From contig NZ_WNWM01000002.1 of assembly GCF_009727155.1 (NCBI RefSeq), positions 186,001-250,000 of the forward strand: a DNA stretch of 64,000 nt, in the 5' to 3' direction. This DNA comes from Pseudoduganella dura (GTDB lineage: Bacteria; Pseudomonadota; Gammaproteobacteria; Burkholderiales; Burkholderiaceae_D). The notes beneath the pieces are model-generated. The model saw only the letters and a list, made by a program, of their open reading frames with translations, was not told where the DNA came from and did not search any database. The translations under genes and the position numbers were made by a program. This document shows, piece after piece, positions 9,417 through 19,729 of this stretch (the stretch's first letter is position 1; the number at the start of each line of letters is the position of its first letter).

Positions 9417-11879
9417 TTACACCCGCAGCGCCTGGGCCGGCGCGGCCCGCATGGCCAGCCACGCGTGGCGCGCGGCCGCGGCCAGCGCCACCGCCACCGT
9501 TGCCGCCAGCGCGCAGGGCAGCGCCCATTGCCCGGCCGGCGCCCGCTCCACGTAACCCGCCAGGTAGCGTTCGATCACGAGCGCGGCCACCGGCAGGCCG
9601 GCAATGGCCGCAAGCAATGCCAGCATGCCCGTTTCCCGCAGCACCAGCAGGCCGATCGCCCCGCCGGGGGCGCCATGCAGCTTGCGCAGCACGATTTCCT
9701 TCGCGCGCCGCTGCACGGTGTGCGCCGCCAGCGTGTAGCACCCCGCAGCGGCCAGCAGCAGCGCCACGCCGGCCGCGACGGCGAGCAGCCGCGCCAGGCG
9801 CGCATCGTCGGCGTAGTTACGAACGAGTACGTCGCCGGCACGGTGGATGCGCGGCAGCGCGTCCGGGAAGAAGCGCGGCCAGAGCCGGCGCACCAGCGCA
9901 TCCACCTGCGCCGCAGGCAATGCCGAGCGCACGGTCAGCGTGGCGCCCGCGGTGGACAGCTCGAATGCGACGGGCCGCGGCTGCTCGCGCAACGACTGGA
10001 AGCGCAGCGGCGGAGCAATGCCGATCACGCGGCGCGGCGATGTCTTGCCGTCCCAGTCGCGGAACAGCACCGTCTGGCCCAGCGCCTGCGCCGGATCGGC
10101 GAAGCCGAGCGCGCGCGCGGCCACTTCGTTCAGCACCAGCGGGCCGGGATCGTCGTCGCGGTCCAGGCGCGCGTCGAACAGGCGCCCGGACCGGGCACGG
10201 ATGCCGTACAGCGTGAAGAAGTTCGCCCCCACCCACCGCACGTCGAGCGACGCGCTGCCGCCGCCCGGTCGTTGAAACGCGCGGTCGACCTTGTCTTCGC
10301 TGCGGCCGACGGCATCCAGCGACACGGCAACGCCGTCGATATCCCGTTGCGCCGCCAGCGCCGCCATCAGGCCGCGCGCCTTGTCGCTGAAGCGGGCCTG
10401 TTCCGGCATGTCGACCAGCGTCAGGTGCGACGGGTCGAAGCCGGGCGCCGCCTGCGCGGCGTAGCGCGTCTGCCAGGCGATCGCCAGCGCCACGCCGGCC
10501 ACGCCCATCGCCACCGCCAGCTGCAGCACGGCGAGCACGCGGCGGGCACGGGCGGCGCCCGGCGATTCCGTGTCCGGCTTGCCGGACAGCACGCTGTCGG
10601 GGCGCACGCGCAACGCCAGCCAGGCCGGATAGACGGCGGCGGCGCAGCCGAGCGCGATGGCGGTTGCCAGCATGCCCGCGATGTGGCCGGCCGACAGCAT
10701 GCCGGGCAATTCACGTCCGGCCAGCGCCACGAAGGCCGGCTGCGCCAGCCATGCCAGCAGCAGGCCAAGCACCGTGGCGGCCAGCACGACCGTCATCGCT
10801 TCGGCGGCGCATTGCGCGGCGATATCGCGGGCACGGGCGCCCAGCACCTTGCGAACGGCCAGTTCGCGCTGTCGGCGCAGCACGCGCACGGCCGCCAGGT
10901 TCACGTAATTGGCGCCGGCCAGCGCCAGGATCAGCAGCGCCACCGCACTCAGGCCGCCCACCAGTGCCGGGTTGGCGCGCTCGCCCGCGCGCCAATGGAA
11001 ATTGCTGCCCAGTGCATGGTCGAAGTAAGCGGCGCGCAGCGACGCCAGCCCAACTTCCAGCGGCTCGCGGCCGGCCAGCCGTGCCAGTACGTCCGGACTG
11101 TGCCGCTGCATCCCGGGCAGGTGGCCGACGGCCGCCTGCAGCGCGGCGGCAACCGCTTCGGGCCGGCCGTCCGGCCGCAGCCGCACCAGCACCTTGCCGG
11201 GCCAACCCTGCCGGCCGGTCAGCATCTCTTCGCGGATCGCCGGGTCGACGATGGCGCTGGCCACGCCGGCCAGCGCGTCGAACGGCAGCGTGGTCGGCCC
11301 CGGCTGCGGCGCCAGGACGGCCGCCACGCGCAGCACCTGCCCTTCCGCGCGCAGCGTGCGGCCGACGGCATCGACCGTGTCGAACAGACGCATCGCGGTG
11401 GCCTGGGTGAGCACGATGCCGTCCGGACGCGCCAGGGCGGCTTCCACATCGCCATCGATGGCGCGCAAGCCCAGCATGCCGGCAAAACCCGGCAACACAG
11501 CCAGGCCCTGCAGCGGCACCAGCCTGTTGCCGGCCCGCACGGTCAAGCCCGTCAGTTCCGGCCGCAACCCGACCACCACGGTTGCGCCGGCAACACCGGG
11601 CAGCGACGCCGCCGTGCGCGCAAGCGCCATCGGCGCCTGGTCGAACCACTGCGCCCGGGTGGCGGTGTTGTCGCGTTGCTTGATGATATACAGGCCGTTG
11701 GGGAGGTGGGCGTTGACGCTCCACGCATGCCACACGAAACCGCTCAGCAGCGTGAACACGGCCAGGCCGAGCGCGAGCCCGCCCACGGCCAGCACGGTTT
11801 GCCAGCGGCCGCCCGGCAACGCGCGCCGCACGGCCGGGATCAGCAGGGAGAGCAGATGTGGATTGTCCTGGCGGGTCAT
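9417..11879 (-). CDS. MacB/FtsX-type ABC transporter permease
   Basis: An 820-residue membrane protein built from two repeated units. Each has an N-terminal helix, a large periplasmic MacB-type domain (about 45-280 and 440-650) and FtsX-like transmembrane bundles (about 290-420 and 690-815). This double-FtsX layout is seen in stand-alone permeases of the MacB/LolC superfamily, which perform mechanical work on periplasmic substrates and do not transport across the inner membrane. No ATPase gene lies next to it, so it must use a subunit encoded elsewhere or be an orphan. The ATG at 11879 is chosen over an in-frame GTG at 11885. Its 3' end is 13 bp from the convergent MHYT kinase. Confidence 0.85.
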   Translation of the reverse strand: MTRQDNPHLLSLLIPAVRRALPGGRWQTVLAVGGLALGLAVFTLLSGFVWHAWSVNAHLPNGLYIIKQRDNTATRAQWFDQAPMALARTAASLPGVAGATVVVGLRPELTGLTVRAGNRLVPLQGLAVLPGFAGMLGLRAIDGDVEAALARPDGIVLTQATAMRLFDTVDAVGRTLRAEGQVLRVAAVLAPQPGPTTLPFDALAGVASAIVDPAIREEMLTGRQGWPGKVLVRLRPDGRPEAVAAALQAAVGHLPGMQRHSPDVLARLAGREPLEVGLASLRAAYFDHALGSNFHWRAGERANPALVGGLSAVALLILALAGANYVNLAAVRVLRRQRELAVRKVLGARARDIAAQCAAEAMTVVLAATVLGLLLAWLAQPAFVALAGRELPGMLSAGHIAGMLATAIALGCAAAVYPAWLALRVRPDSVLSGKPDTESPGAARARRVLAVLQLAVAMGVAGVALAIAWQTRYAAQAAPGFDPSHLTLVDMPEQARFSDKARGLMAALAAQRDIDGVAVSLDAVGRSEDKVDRAFQRPGGGSASLDVRWVGANFFTLYGIRARSGRLFDARLDRDDDPGPLVLNEVAARALGFADPAQALGQTVLFRDWDGKTSPRRVIGIAPPLRFQSLREQPRPVAFELSTAGATLTVRSALPAAQVDALVRRLWPRFFPDALPRIHRAGDVLVRNYADDARLARLLAVAAGVALLLAAAGCYTLAAHTVQRRAKEIVLRKLHGAPGGAIGLLVLRETGMLALLAAIAGLPVAALVIERYLAGYVERAPAGQWALPCALAATVAVALAAAARHAWLAMRAAPAQALRV

Positions 11880-12079
11880 CGGCACCGCCGCAGGCCGGTT
11901 GCTGTCATCGTTCCCATCCCTTCACTGTAGCAATGAAATGAGAGAAACAGTGCAACTTGCGTGCCATGGCTGGCGCGGCCGCGGGGATGCGTACCGCGCG
12001 GCGCCGGCCGGCCGGAACCGGTCAGGTCGCTGTCCGGTTCCGGACAGTGCCGCGGGCGCCGGCGCAGGCCGGCATGTCC

Positions 12080-12331
12080 TTACGACGCGCCGCGCCGCTG
12101 CAGCGCGCGCGCTACCTCCACGAGGATCGATCGCGTCAGCGGTTCGTCGTGGTATTCGTTGCGCGTGGCCTCGCTCAGCAACCTGGCGGCCGAACGGACA
12201 TTGAGCTCCGGCTCGGCGGCCTGCAGCACGCGCCCGACCAGCTCGCATGCTTCCAGCACCGCGTCCATCTCGACCTTGTCGAGCCCGAGCTTGTAGTGCG
12301 GCGTGCCGCCGCTGGCGTAATGTTTGTCCAT
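12080..12331 (-). CDS. small hypothetical protein
   Basis: An 83-residue soluble protein with no signal peptide, mostly helical by composition, ending in LVEVARALQRRGAS. I do not recognise a family. The ATG at 12331 has AAGGAA about 8 nt upstream. The gene stands alone between the FtsX-type permease and the DUF4132 gene, both on the same strand but with gaps of about 200 and 90 bp. The spacing, ribosome site and amino-acid composition look like a real gene. Confidence 0.6.
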   Translation of the reverse strand: MDKHYASGGTPHYKLGLDKVEMDAVLEACELVGRVLQAAEPELNVRSAARLLSEATRNEYHDEPLTRSILVEVARALQRRGAS

Positions 12332-12419
12332 GGTGGGATTCCTTGACGCCATTAAACCAAGATTGGCACCCCGGCCACGTCAGCACACATCCCACAAGCG
12401 TGTCAGCCTACGCCCCATG

Positions 12420-14462
12420 TCAACCGCAAGCCGGCGCATGGTCGTCATCGAGCAAGGCGGCCACGCTGTGCACCACCCGCTCGAGCAGCGCTTCGTCGTA
12501 CGGCAGCCAGGGCACCGCGCCGAGCTTCTTCGATGCCGGCTTCAGCGCCAGGTCGACGGGCGCGCCGTCGCGCATCACGCGCCCGGTGCGCATGCTGACC
12601 CGTGCCCCGCCGGCATGCACATGAAATCCTTCGATGGCAACCCTGCCCGCCGCGATCTGGGCGTGCAGCAGGCGTTCCAGCACCTGGCGGCGCACCGCAT
12701 GAACGCCGGACCCGTTCGAAAGCAGCCGCAGCCGCGGCCACTCCAGTTCTTCCGATTCCAGCGCGACGGCCGCCACGCTGACCAGCAGGTCGGCGGCGCG
12801 GCATGCCTCGGACAGCACGCGCGGCGGCACATCGCGCACCGGCAACGCCATCGGGCCGCGCGTGAAGTCGATGGTTTCCGTCGCCACCGTGCCGTCGCAG
12901 CCGGGATACAGCGCCCAGGACATGCGGAATGCGGCGCGCACGTCGCCGAAGCGCCGTGTCAGGGTGCCGCCGTCCAGCTTCCACCCTTCGCGCCTTGCCA
13001 GGCCGAGCAACCGTACCGTGCCCAGTTCGTAGCCGGCGAAATGGCCGCAGGCGTCGTCCTCGTCCGGCCGCGGCGTGTAGAACTCGCGGAAGACCTGGCG
13101 CACGGGCTGGTGCAGGCGATGCCGCAGCACGTGGGCGCGCCATGCTTCGCGCTCCGCTTCGCCGGACTCGACGGGGTGCCACAGCGTGACGGGCGCATCG
13201 TCCGGCAAAACCAGCGGGCGTCCGCCGGCATCCACCGGCACGTCGCCGTCGCCCAGCATGAATGCCGCGCCGGCCGACCAGACCAGGGCGCGCGCATGGT
13301 CCGTCATCACGGCGCCGGCCAGCAGCCGCGCGCGCCACTCGCCGTACGGCAGCGTGAACGGCCGGCACAGCGCCGTGTCGAAGAATGCGGCCAGCAGCGC
13401 GCGCTGCTGCTTCGGCGGCAGGCCCACGTCGCCCAGGCGCAGCGCCACCTCGGGGCGTGCCGCCAGGCCCCGTTCGGCCGGCTTGACGTTGCGGGCCAGC
13501 TTTTTCTTCAGGCCCGCATGCCGCACCACCCGCGACGCCTCGCGCAGCGCGGCAACGCTTTCCGGCGTCGGCACGGCTTCGATGGCGTGCCCGAGCGCCG
13601 TGGTCAGCGCCTGGGAGGGCACCGTCTTCGCGGCGGTGGGCGCCACGCAGACTGCCGGCAGGAGGCGCGTGATGGCGTCGCCGTACCACGGCGCATCGGC
13701 CGCCGCCGCCGCCCGCGCCGCCAGGCCCAGCACCCGGGCGTCGTCCGGCGTGAAGGCGGCGTCCGGCTTGTAGGGCACGGCGCCGGACTGCACGCGTTGC
13801 GCCGCGTCCCCGGCCGCCTCCAGCGCGTCGCGGGCGAATTCCATGTAGGCGGGTTCCTGGCCGAGTTCGCCGGCCAGTTCGAGCCAGCGGCGTGCCGCGA
13901 CATCGTCCGGGCTGAATTCTTCCACCGCCGCCAGGGCCACGAGGGCGCGCCGCCCCAGCGTCGCCAGGACCGCGAATTCGCGCGCAGTGAGCGAAGAGCC
14001 ATAGGCGCCCTCGATGACCTGCGCCAGGCCGGCCAGCGCCTCGTCCGCGCCGGCAAGGATCAGCAGTGCCGCCCGCTGGCGGCTTCCCCGTGCCCATCCG
14101 GCCTCGTTCGACAGCATCGGAACCAGTGCCTGTGCAAGCTCCGCCGTGGGCGCGCCGGCGAAGCAGGCAAATTGTTCCGCCAGGCTCACGCCCCAATGTC
14201 CGGCACCGTGTAATACCCGCAGCGTGGCCGCCAGCGTCGCACTGTCGAGCGCCGGCGCCATCCCGGCCTGCGCCACCTGCCGGAACACGTCGTCGGCCAG
14301 CGGCTGCAGCGTCTTTTCGCGCCGCGCCGCATGCAGCAGCGGCCACAACGTGCCCAGTTCCTCTGGGGTGATGCCGGCAATGTCGATCGCGGGCCCGGTA
14401 AAGCGGACGTGATCGGGGGCGGGACTGGTCAGGCGGGCGTGCAGCGCGGCGTAGGTCGACAT
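12420..14462 (-). CDS. DUF4132-type protein
   Basis: A 680-residue cytoplasmic protein. The N-terminal two-thirds is alanine/leucine-rich and helical, like HEAT-type repeats. The C-terminal third carries features of the DUF4132 domain: HQPVRQVFREFYTP, CGHFAGYELGTVRLLGLARREGW and a final segment with SNGSGVHAVRRQVLERL. Family members have no established biochemical role; some sit near WGR or MoxR proteins, which are absent here. The ATG at 14462 is preferred over upstream in-frame starts because the recognisable fold starts there. It is 66 bp downstream of fdhD on the same strand, so co-transcription is possible, but I see no functional link to formate metabolism. Confidence 0.65.
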   Translation of the reverse strand: MSTYAALHARLTSPAPDHVRFTGPAIDIAGITPEELGTLWPLLHAARREKTLQPLADDVFRQVAQAGMAPALDSATLAATLRVLHGAGHWGVSLAEQFACFAGAPTAELAQALVPMLSNEAGWARGSRQRAALLILAGADEALAGLAQVIEGAYGSSLTAREFAVLATLGRRALVALAAVEEFSPDDVAARRWLELAGELGQEPAYMEFARDALEAAGDAAQRVQSGAVPYKPDAAFTPDDARVLGLAARAAAAADAPWYGDAITRLLPAVCVAPTAAKTVPSQALTTALGHAIEAVPTPESVAALREASRVVRHAGLKKKLARNVKPAERGLAARPEVALRLGDVGLPPKQQRALLAAFFDTALCRPFTLPYGEWRARLLAGAVMTDHARALVWSAGAAFMLGDGDVPVDAGGRPLVLPDDAPVTLWHPVESGEAEREAWRAHVLRHRLHQPVRQVFREFYTPRPDEDDACGHFAGYELGTVRLLGLARREGWKLDGGTLTRRFGDVRAAFRMSWALYPGCDGTVATETIDFTRGPMALPVRDVPPRVLSEACRAADLLVSVAAVALESEELEWPRLRLLSNGSGVHAVRRQVLERLLHAQIAAGRVAIEGFHVHAGGARVSMRTGRVMRDGAPVDLALKPASKKLGAVPWLPYDEALLERVVHSVAALLDDDHAPACG

Positions 14463-14528
14463 CGGTTGGTCCGGTGGGGAGATCCGGCGATTGTGCCGCA
14501 TCGGGGTTCCGCACAAACTCACGCAATG

Positions 14529-15377
14529 TCACGGGGACAGCTTTTCCCGCCCCGTGTAGCAGACGAACTTTTCGCCGCGGGCAAATGCCAGCAGCACCAG
14601 CCCCGCCCCGGCCGCCATGCGCACCGCCGCGGCCGTCGGCGCCGACACGCCGACGATGCCGGCGGCACCGGCCATGGCGGCCTTCTGCACCATCTCCACG
14701 CTGACACGGCTCGTGACGAGGACGAAGCCGTCGCCCGTGCGCAGCGCGCGATCGCGCGCCAGCGCGCCGACGACCTTGTCCAGCGCATTATGGCGCCCCA
14801 CGTCCTCCCGCACGACCGCGAGCCCGCCCGCCAGGTCGCACCAGGCCGCCGCGTGCGTGGCCCCGGTGAGCTGGTTCAGCGCCTGCCGCTCGGGCAAAGC
14901 GGCCAGCGCGGCGCGCACGGCGTGGCCAGCCAGGATCGCCGTGCCCGCCGGCTGCGGCAGCGTGCGGTACACCTGGTCCAGGCTGTCCACGCCGCACAGG
15001 CCGCAGCCGGTGCGCCCGGCCAGCGAGCGGCGGCGTTCCTTCAAGGCGGCGAAGGCGCGGCTGGCGATGTCCAGGTGCACCGCCACGCCGGCCGGGCCGG
15101 CTTCTATCTCGATGCCATAGCACTCGCCGGCGTGATCGATCAGGTCTTCGGTGAGCGAAAAACCCAGCGCGAAGTCTTCCAGGTCGCACGGGGTGGCCAT
15201 CATCACCGCATGGGAGATGCCGTTGTAGACCAGCGCCACCGGCACCTCGTCGGCCAGCACGTCTTCCGCGGGCGTGATGTCGTCGCCCCGCACGCGCAGC
15301 ACGTTGCGCCGTTCGGTGGCGGGTGGCGGCTCCCCGCCGGACGGGGCGGGACAGGCGGTGGCGGAATCGTCGATCAT
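14529..15377 (-). CDS. fdhD: FdhD, formate dehydrogenase sulfurtransferase
   Basis: A 282-residue protein of the FdhD family, which transfers sulfur from IscS to the molybdenum-bis-PGD cofactor of formate dehydrogenase before insertion. The conserved CxxC loop is visible as CGLCG (Cys125, Cys128), close to the usual position, and the family blocks DLEDFALGFSLTEDLI and VGRHNALDKVVG are intact. It is divergent from fdnG across a 333-bp regulatory region. Its target enzyme, all three FDH subunits and FdhE are encoded next to it. The first 25 residues are poorly conserved, so the start is moderately certain. Confidence 0.95.
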   Translation of the reverse strand: MIDDSATACPAPSGGEPPPATERRNVLRVRGDDITPAEDVLADEVPVALVYNGISHAVMMATPCDLEDFALGFSLTEDLIDHAGECYGIEIEAGPAGVAVHLDIASRAFAALKERRRSLAGRTGCGLCGVDSLDQVYRTLPQPAGTAILAGHAVRAALAALPERQALNQLTGATHAAAWCDLAGGLAVVREDVGRHNALDKVVGALARDRALRTGDGFVLVTSRVSVEMVQKAAMAGAAGIVGVSAPTAAAVRMAAGAGLVLLAFARGEKFVCYTGREKLSP

Positions 15378-15481
15378 GGCGCAACTCGTTCAGGAGGGAC
15401 GGCAATGATGCCACACGGCGAACGGCCCTGCCGGTTACCGTCCGTTTCTCCGTGAAACCATACAGGCGGTTTTAAAAACAT

Positions 15482-15510
15482 TTGACAGCCAATCCGGCTA
15501 TCCCATCAAT
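15482..15510 (+). promoter_or_regulatory. candidate promoter for fdnGHI
   Basis: A consensus -35 TTGACA (15482-15487) is followed after 17 bp by ATCAAT (15505-15510, 4 of 6 matches to TATAAT). The -10 overlaps the Fur-like box by three bases, an arrangement compatible with repression. The leader to the fdnG ATG would be about 195 nt, so a second promoter nearer the gene is possible. Confidence 0.4.
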
Positions 15511-15526
15511 GAAAGTGATTCTCATT
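15508..15526. promoter_or_regulatory. Fur box
   Basis: AATGAAAGTGATTCTCATT reads on the other strand as AATGAGAATCACTTTCATT. It matches the classical 19-bp Fur consensus AATGAGAATCATTCTCATT at 17 positions. It lies in the fdhD/fdnG intergenic region, about 185 bp from fdnG and 130 bp from fdhD. Iron control would make sense for an enzyme with five [4Fe-4S] clusters and heme b. The match is seen directly; the regulation is inference. Confidence 0.6.
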
Positions 15527-15710
15527 TAATTTAATGATATTTTGAGCAAGATCATGCTTTCTATTCAAATATTCCGTCGTTTTTTGATAAGGGATAACAC
15601 GTAGTCCCCTATCTGAACGCTCGTTCTATTGAGTTTCACTGTGAAAATATATTCTGCGCGGTGATAACATCTATGTGCTGCTGAAATAAACTCCTTACAA
15701 AGGATTATCA

Positions 15711-18700
15711 ATGAACCAGATGTCAAGGCGCCAGTTCCTTCGGGTAACTGGTGCGACCATCGCGGGTTCGAGCATCGCGGCGCTGGGCTTCATGCCGGCT
15801 ACGGCCATGGCCGAAGTCAGGCAATACAAGCTCGCGCGCACGACCGAAACCCGCAATACCTGCCCCTACTGCTCCGTCGGTTGCGGCCTGCTGATGTACG
15901 GCCTGGGCGATGGCTCGAAGAACGCCGCCGCCAGCATCATCCACATCGAGGGCGACGCCGACCACCCGGTCAACCGCGGCACGCTGTGCCCGAAAGGCGC
16001 CAGCCTGATCGACTTCATCCATTCGCCGAACCGCCTGAAGGTGCCGGAATACCGCGCACCGGGCGGCACCGAATGGCAGGCGATCTCGTGGAACGACGCG
16101 CTCGACCGCATCGCCCGGCTGATGAAGGCCGACCGCGACGCGAACTTCATCGAGAAGAACGCCGATGGTGTGACCGTCAACCGCTGGCTCACCACCGGCT
16201 TCCTGGCCGCTTCGGCCGCCAGCAACGAAGTCGGCTATATCACCCACAAGACTGTGCGCAGTCTCGGGATGCTCGCATTCGATAACCAGGCGCGTGTTTG
16301 ACACGGTCCGACGGTGGCAGGTCTTGCCCCGACGTTTGGCCGTGGAGCGATGACGAATCACTGGGTCGACATTAAAAATGCCGATGTGATTCTGGTTATG
16401 GGCGGCAATGCCGCCGAAGCGCACCCCTGTGGTTTCAAGTGGGTCACCGAAGCGAAGGCACACAACAAGGCCAAGCTCGTGGTGGTGGACCCGAGGTTTA
16501 CCCGTACTGCGTCCGTGGCGGACTACTATGTTGCCACGCGTACCGGCACGGATATCGTGTTCCTGGGCGCGATCGCCAACTGGCTGATCACGAACGACAA
16601 GATCCAGCACGAATACGTCCGCAACTACACGGACATGTCGTTCATCGTCCGCGAAGACTACGCGTTCGACGACGGCATCTACTCCGGCTACGACGCCACC
16701 GCCGGCAAGTACACCGACAAGTCGAGCTGGAACTACGAGATCGGCGAGGATGGTTTTGCCAAGGTCGACCCGACCCTGCAGCATCCGCGTTGCGTGTACC
16801 AGCTGATGAAGGCCCACTACGCCCGCTACACGCCCGAAATGGTGGAACGCGTGTGCGGCGTGTCGTCCGAACAGTTCCACAAGGTCGCCGAGACGCTCGC
16901 GTCCACGGCCGTGCCCGGCCGCGCCGGCACGATCCTGTACGCACTGGGCTGGACGCACCACTCGACCGGCGCGCAGACGATCCGCATGGGCGCGATGGTC
17001 CAGCTGCTGCTGGGTAACATCGGTATCGCCGGCGGCGGCATGAACGCGCTGCGCGGCCACTCGAACATCCAGGGCCTGACCGACCTGGGCCTGATGTCGA
17101 ACCTGCTGCCGGGCTACATGACGCTGCCGTTCGACGCCGAGCAGGATTTCGACAAGTACATCGACGCGCGGGCACCGAAGCCGCTGCGCCCGAACCAGCT
17201 GTCTTACTGGAGCAACTACAAGAAGTTCCACGTGAGCTTCATGAAGACCTGGTGGGGCGATGCCGCCACCGAGGAAAACAACTGGGCCTTCGACTACCTG
17301 CCGAAGCTGGACAAGCCGTACGACCTGCTGCAGACGATCGAACTGATGCACCAGGGCAAGATGACCGGCTACTTCTGCCAGGGCTTCAACGTGCTGGCGT
17401 CCGCGCCGAACAAGCAGAAGGTCACCGAGGCGCTGTCGAAGCTGAAGTACCTGGTGATCATGGACCCGCTGGCCATCGAGACGGGCGAATTCTGGAAACC
17501 GCACGGCGAGTTCCATGACGTGGACCCGACCAAGATCCAGACCGAGGTGTTCCGCCTGCCGACCGCGATCTTCGCCGAGGAACGCGGTTCGCTGGTGAGC
17601 TCGTCGCGCGTGCTGCAGTGGCACTGGCAGGGCGCCGAACCGCCGGGCCAGGCCAAGGGCGACATCGAGATCATGTCCGGCCTGTTCCTGCGCCTGCGCA
17701 AGATGTACCAGACCGAAGGCGGCAAGTTCCCCGACCCGATCCTGAACCTGACGTGGCCGTATGCGCAGCCGGCGCACCCGACGCCGGAAGAACTGGCGAT
17801 GGAATTCAACGGCAAGGCGCTGAAGGAAATCACCGATCCGAAGGACCCGACCAGGGTGCTGCTGAAGAAGGGCGAACAGCTGGCCAGCTTCTCGCAGCTG
17901 AAGGACGACGGCTCGACGTCGTCGGGCTGCTGGATCTTCGCCGGCAGCTGGACGGCCGCGGGCAACCAGATGGGTCGCCGCGACAACTCCGACCCGACCG
18001 GCATCGGCAACACGCTGGGCTGGGCCTGGGCATGGCCGGCGAACCGCCGCGTGCTGTACAACCGCGCCTCGTGCGACGTGAACGGCAAGCCGTTCGACCC
18101 GACCCGCAAGCTGGTGGGCTGGAACGGCACCACGTGGAGCGGCGCGGACGTGCCGGACTTCAAGCTGGACGAGGACCCGGCCAATGGCATGAACCCGTTC
18201 ATCATGAATGCCGAAGGCGTGGCGCGTTTCTTCGCCCGCGGCCAGATGAACGAAGGTCCGTTCCCCGAGCACTACGAGCCGTTCGAGAATCCACTGGGCT
18301 ACAACCCGATGCACCCGAAGAATCCGAAGGCGACCAGCAATCCCGGCGCCCGCGTGTTCCCGGGCGACCGGGCCCAGATGGGCACGCACAAGGAATTCCC
18401 GCACGTGGCGACGACCTATCGCCTGACCGAGCACTTCCACTTCTGGACCAAGCACGCCCGCCTGAACGCGATCGCGCAGCCGGAACAGTTCGTGGAAATC
18501 GGCGAGGCGCTGGCGAAGGAAATCGGCGTGGTGGCCGGCCAGAAGGTGAAAGTGTCGTCGAAACGCGGCGTGATCGTGGCCAAAGCCGTGGTCACGAAGC
18601 GGATCAAGGCGCTGACCATCGAAGGCAAGGTCACGCACACGGTCGGCATTCCGCTGCACTTCGGGTTCAAGGGCCTGACCAAGCCGGGCTATCTCACCAA

Positions 18701-18782
18701 CACGCTGACCCCTGTCGTGGGCGACGGCAATTCCCAGACACCGGAATTCAAGTCGTTCCTGGTGAAGGTCGAGAAGGCTTAA
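15711..18782 (+). CDS. fdnG: selenocysteine-containing formate dehydrogenase, alpha (catalytic) subunit
   Basis: One gene of 1023 codons read through an in-frame TGA at 16299-16301 (Sec197). The frame continues unbroken after it, and the flanking residues ([26 protein letters not shown]) match those around Sec196 of E. coli FdnG. The protein has a Tat signal (SRRQFLRV), a [4Fe-4S] site (Cys51, Cys54, Cys58, Cys93) and molybdopterin-binding domains to the C-terminus. It oxidises formate to CO2 at a Mo/W-bis-PGD-Sec centre on the periplasmic face. AAAGGA lies 7 nt before the ATG. The length is close to E. coli FdnG (1015). Ordinary gene callers would split it at the TGA. FdnG and FdoG types cannot be told apart here. 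Confidence 0.97.
16312..16331 (+). promoter_or_regulatory. bacterial SECIS element
   Basis: A hairpin starts 10 nt after the TGA. CGG pairs with CCG, then T16315 is bulged, then GGCA pairs with TGCC around the loop GGTCT. The bulged U and the GGUC loop are the two features SelB recognises in E. coli fdhF and fdnG, and the spacing from UGA (10-11 nt) is the same. It lies wholly inside the coding sequence. Confidence 0.88.
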
Positions 18783-18805
18783 GGCGGGTTAAAGGACTAT
18801 CACTC

Positions 18806-19729
18806 ATGGCATTACAATCTCTAGACATCAAGCGGATCTCCGCCACCACGGTGCAGCCCCCGGTTGCCCGCGAGCCCGTCACCGGCACCGTCGCCAAGCT
18901 GATCGACGTATCGAAGTGCATCGGCTGCAAGGCATGCCAGACGGCGTGCTCGGAATGGAACGACCTGCGCGACGACGTCGGCGAGAACATCGGCGTGTAC
19001 GACAACCCGATCGACCTGACGCCGCAATCGTGGACCGTGATGAAGTTCGCGGAACACGAGAACAACGACGGCAACCTGGAATGGCTGATCCGCAAGGACG
19101 GCTGCATGCACTGCGAGGAACCGGGCTGCCTGAAGGCCTGCCCGGCGCCGGGAGCGATCGTGCAGTACACCAACGGCATCGTCGACTTCCACCAGGAAAA
19201 CTGCATCGGCTGCGGCTACTGCGTGACCGGCTGCCCGTTCGACGTGCCGCGCATCTCGAAGAAGGACAACCGCGCCTACAAGTGCACGCTGTGCTCGGAC
19301 CGCGTGGGCGTGGGCCAGGAACCGGCCTGCGTAAAAACTTGCCCGACCGGTGCGATCGTCTTCGGCACGAAGGAAGACATGAAGACGCACGCGGCCGAGC
19401 GGATCGAGGACCTGAAATCGCGCGGCTACGAGAACGCCGGCCTGTACGACCCGGCCGGCGTGGGCGGCACGCACGTGATGTACGTGCTGCACCATGCCGA
19501 CCGTCCGGCGCTGTACAGCGGTCTGCGCAACAATCCTTCCATCAGCCCCGTCGTGGGCGCGTGGAAAGGGCTGACCAAGCCGCTGGCCCTGGCCGGCATG
19601 GCGGCGGCGGCGCTGGCCGGCTTCTTCCACTACACCCGCGTCGGCCCTAACGAGGTCAGCCGCAAGGAAGAAGAGGAAGCGGTACACGACGCGCAGCGCA
19701 TAGCGGAGGAACGTCATGAAACACGATGA
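18806..19729 (+). CDS. fdnH: formate dehydrogenase beta (iron-sulfur) subunit
   Basis: A 307-residue protein with four ferredoxin-type cysteine motifs ([44 protein letters not shown]...CVKTCP) for four [4Fe-4S] clusters that pass electrons from FdnG to the membrane subunit. A single C-terminal transmembrane helix (about residues 258-276) anchors it, as in E. coli FdnH (294 residues). The ATG follows AAAGGAC by 7 nt and lies 23 bp after the fdnG stop. The 3' end overlaps fdnI by 14 nt, which implies translational coupling. Confidence 0.96.
   Translation: MALQSLDIKRISATTVQPPVAREPVTGTVAKLIDVSKCIGCKACQTACSEWNDLRDDVGENIGVYDNPIDLTPQSWTVMKFAEHENNDGNLEWLIRKDGCMHCEEPGCLKACPAPGAIVQYTNGIVDFHQENCIGCGYCVTGCPFDVPRISKKDNRAYKCTLCSDRVGVGQEPACVKTCPTGAIVFGTKEDMKTHAAERIEDLKSRGYENAGLYDPAGVGGTHVMYVLHHADRPALYSGLRNNPSISPVVGAWKGLTKPLALAGMAAAALAGFFHYTRVGPNEVSRKEEEEAVHDAQRIAEERHETR

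Noticed and set aside
15584..15597. FNR-type site upstream of fdnG (TTGATAAGGGATAA)
   Set aside because: Only the first half matches TTGAT; the second half is a poor match to ATCAA.
16299..16314. Split or frameshifted formate dehydrogenase (pseudogene)
   Set aside because: The TGA is in frame, flanked by residues conserved in selenocysteine FDH, and followed by a SECIS; selA, selB and selC are nearby.
15723..18659. Very long open frame antisense to fdnG
   Set aside because: GC-rich codon bias keeps the opposite strand open; the translation is low-complexity and the sense strand has clear homology.
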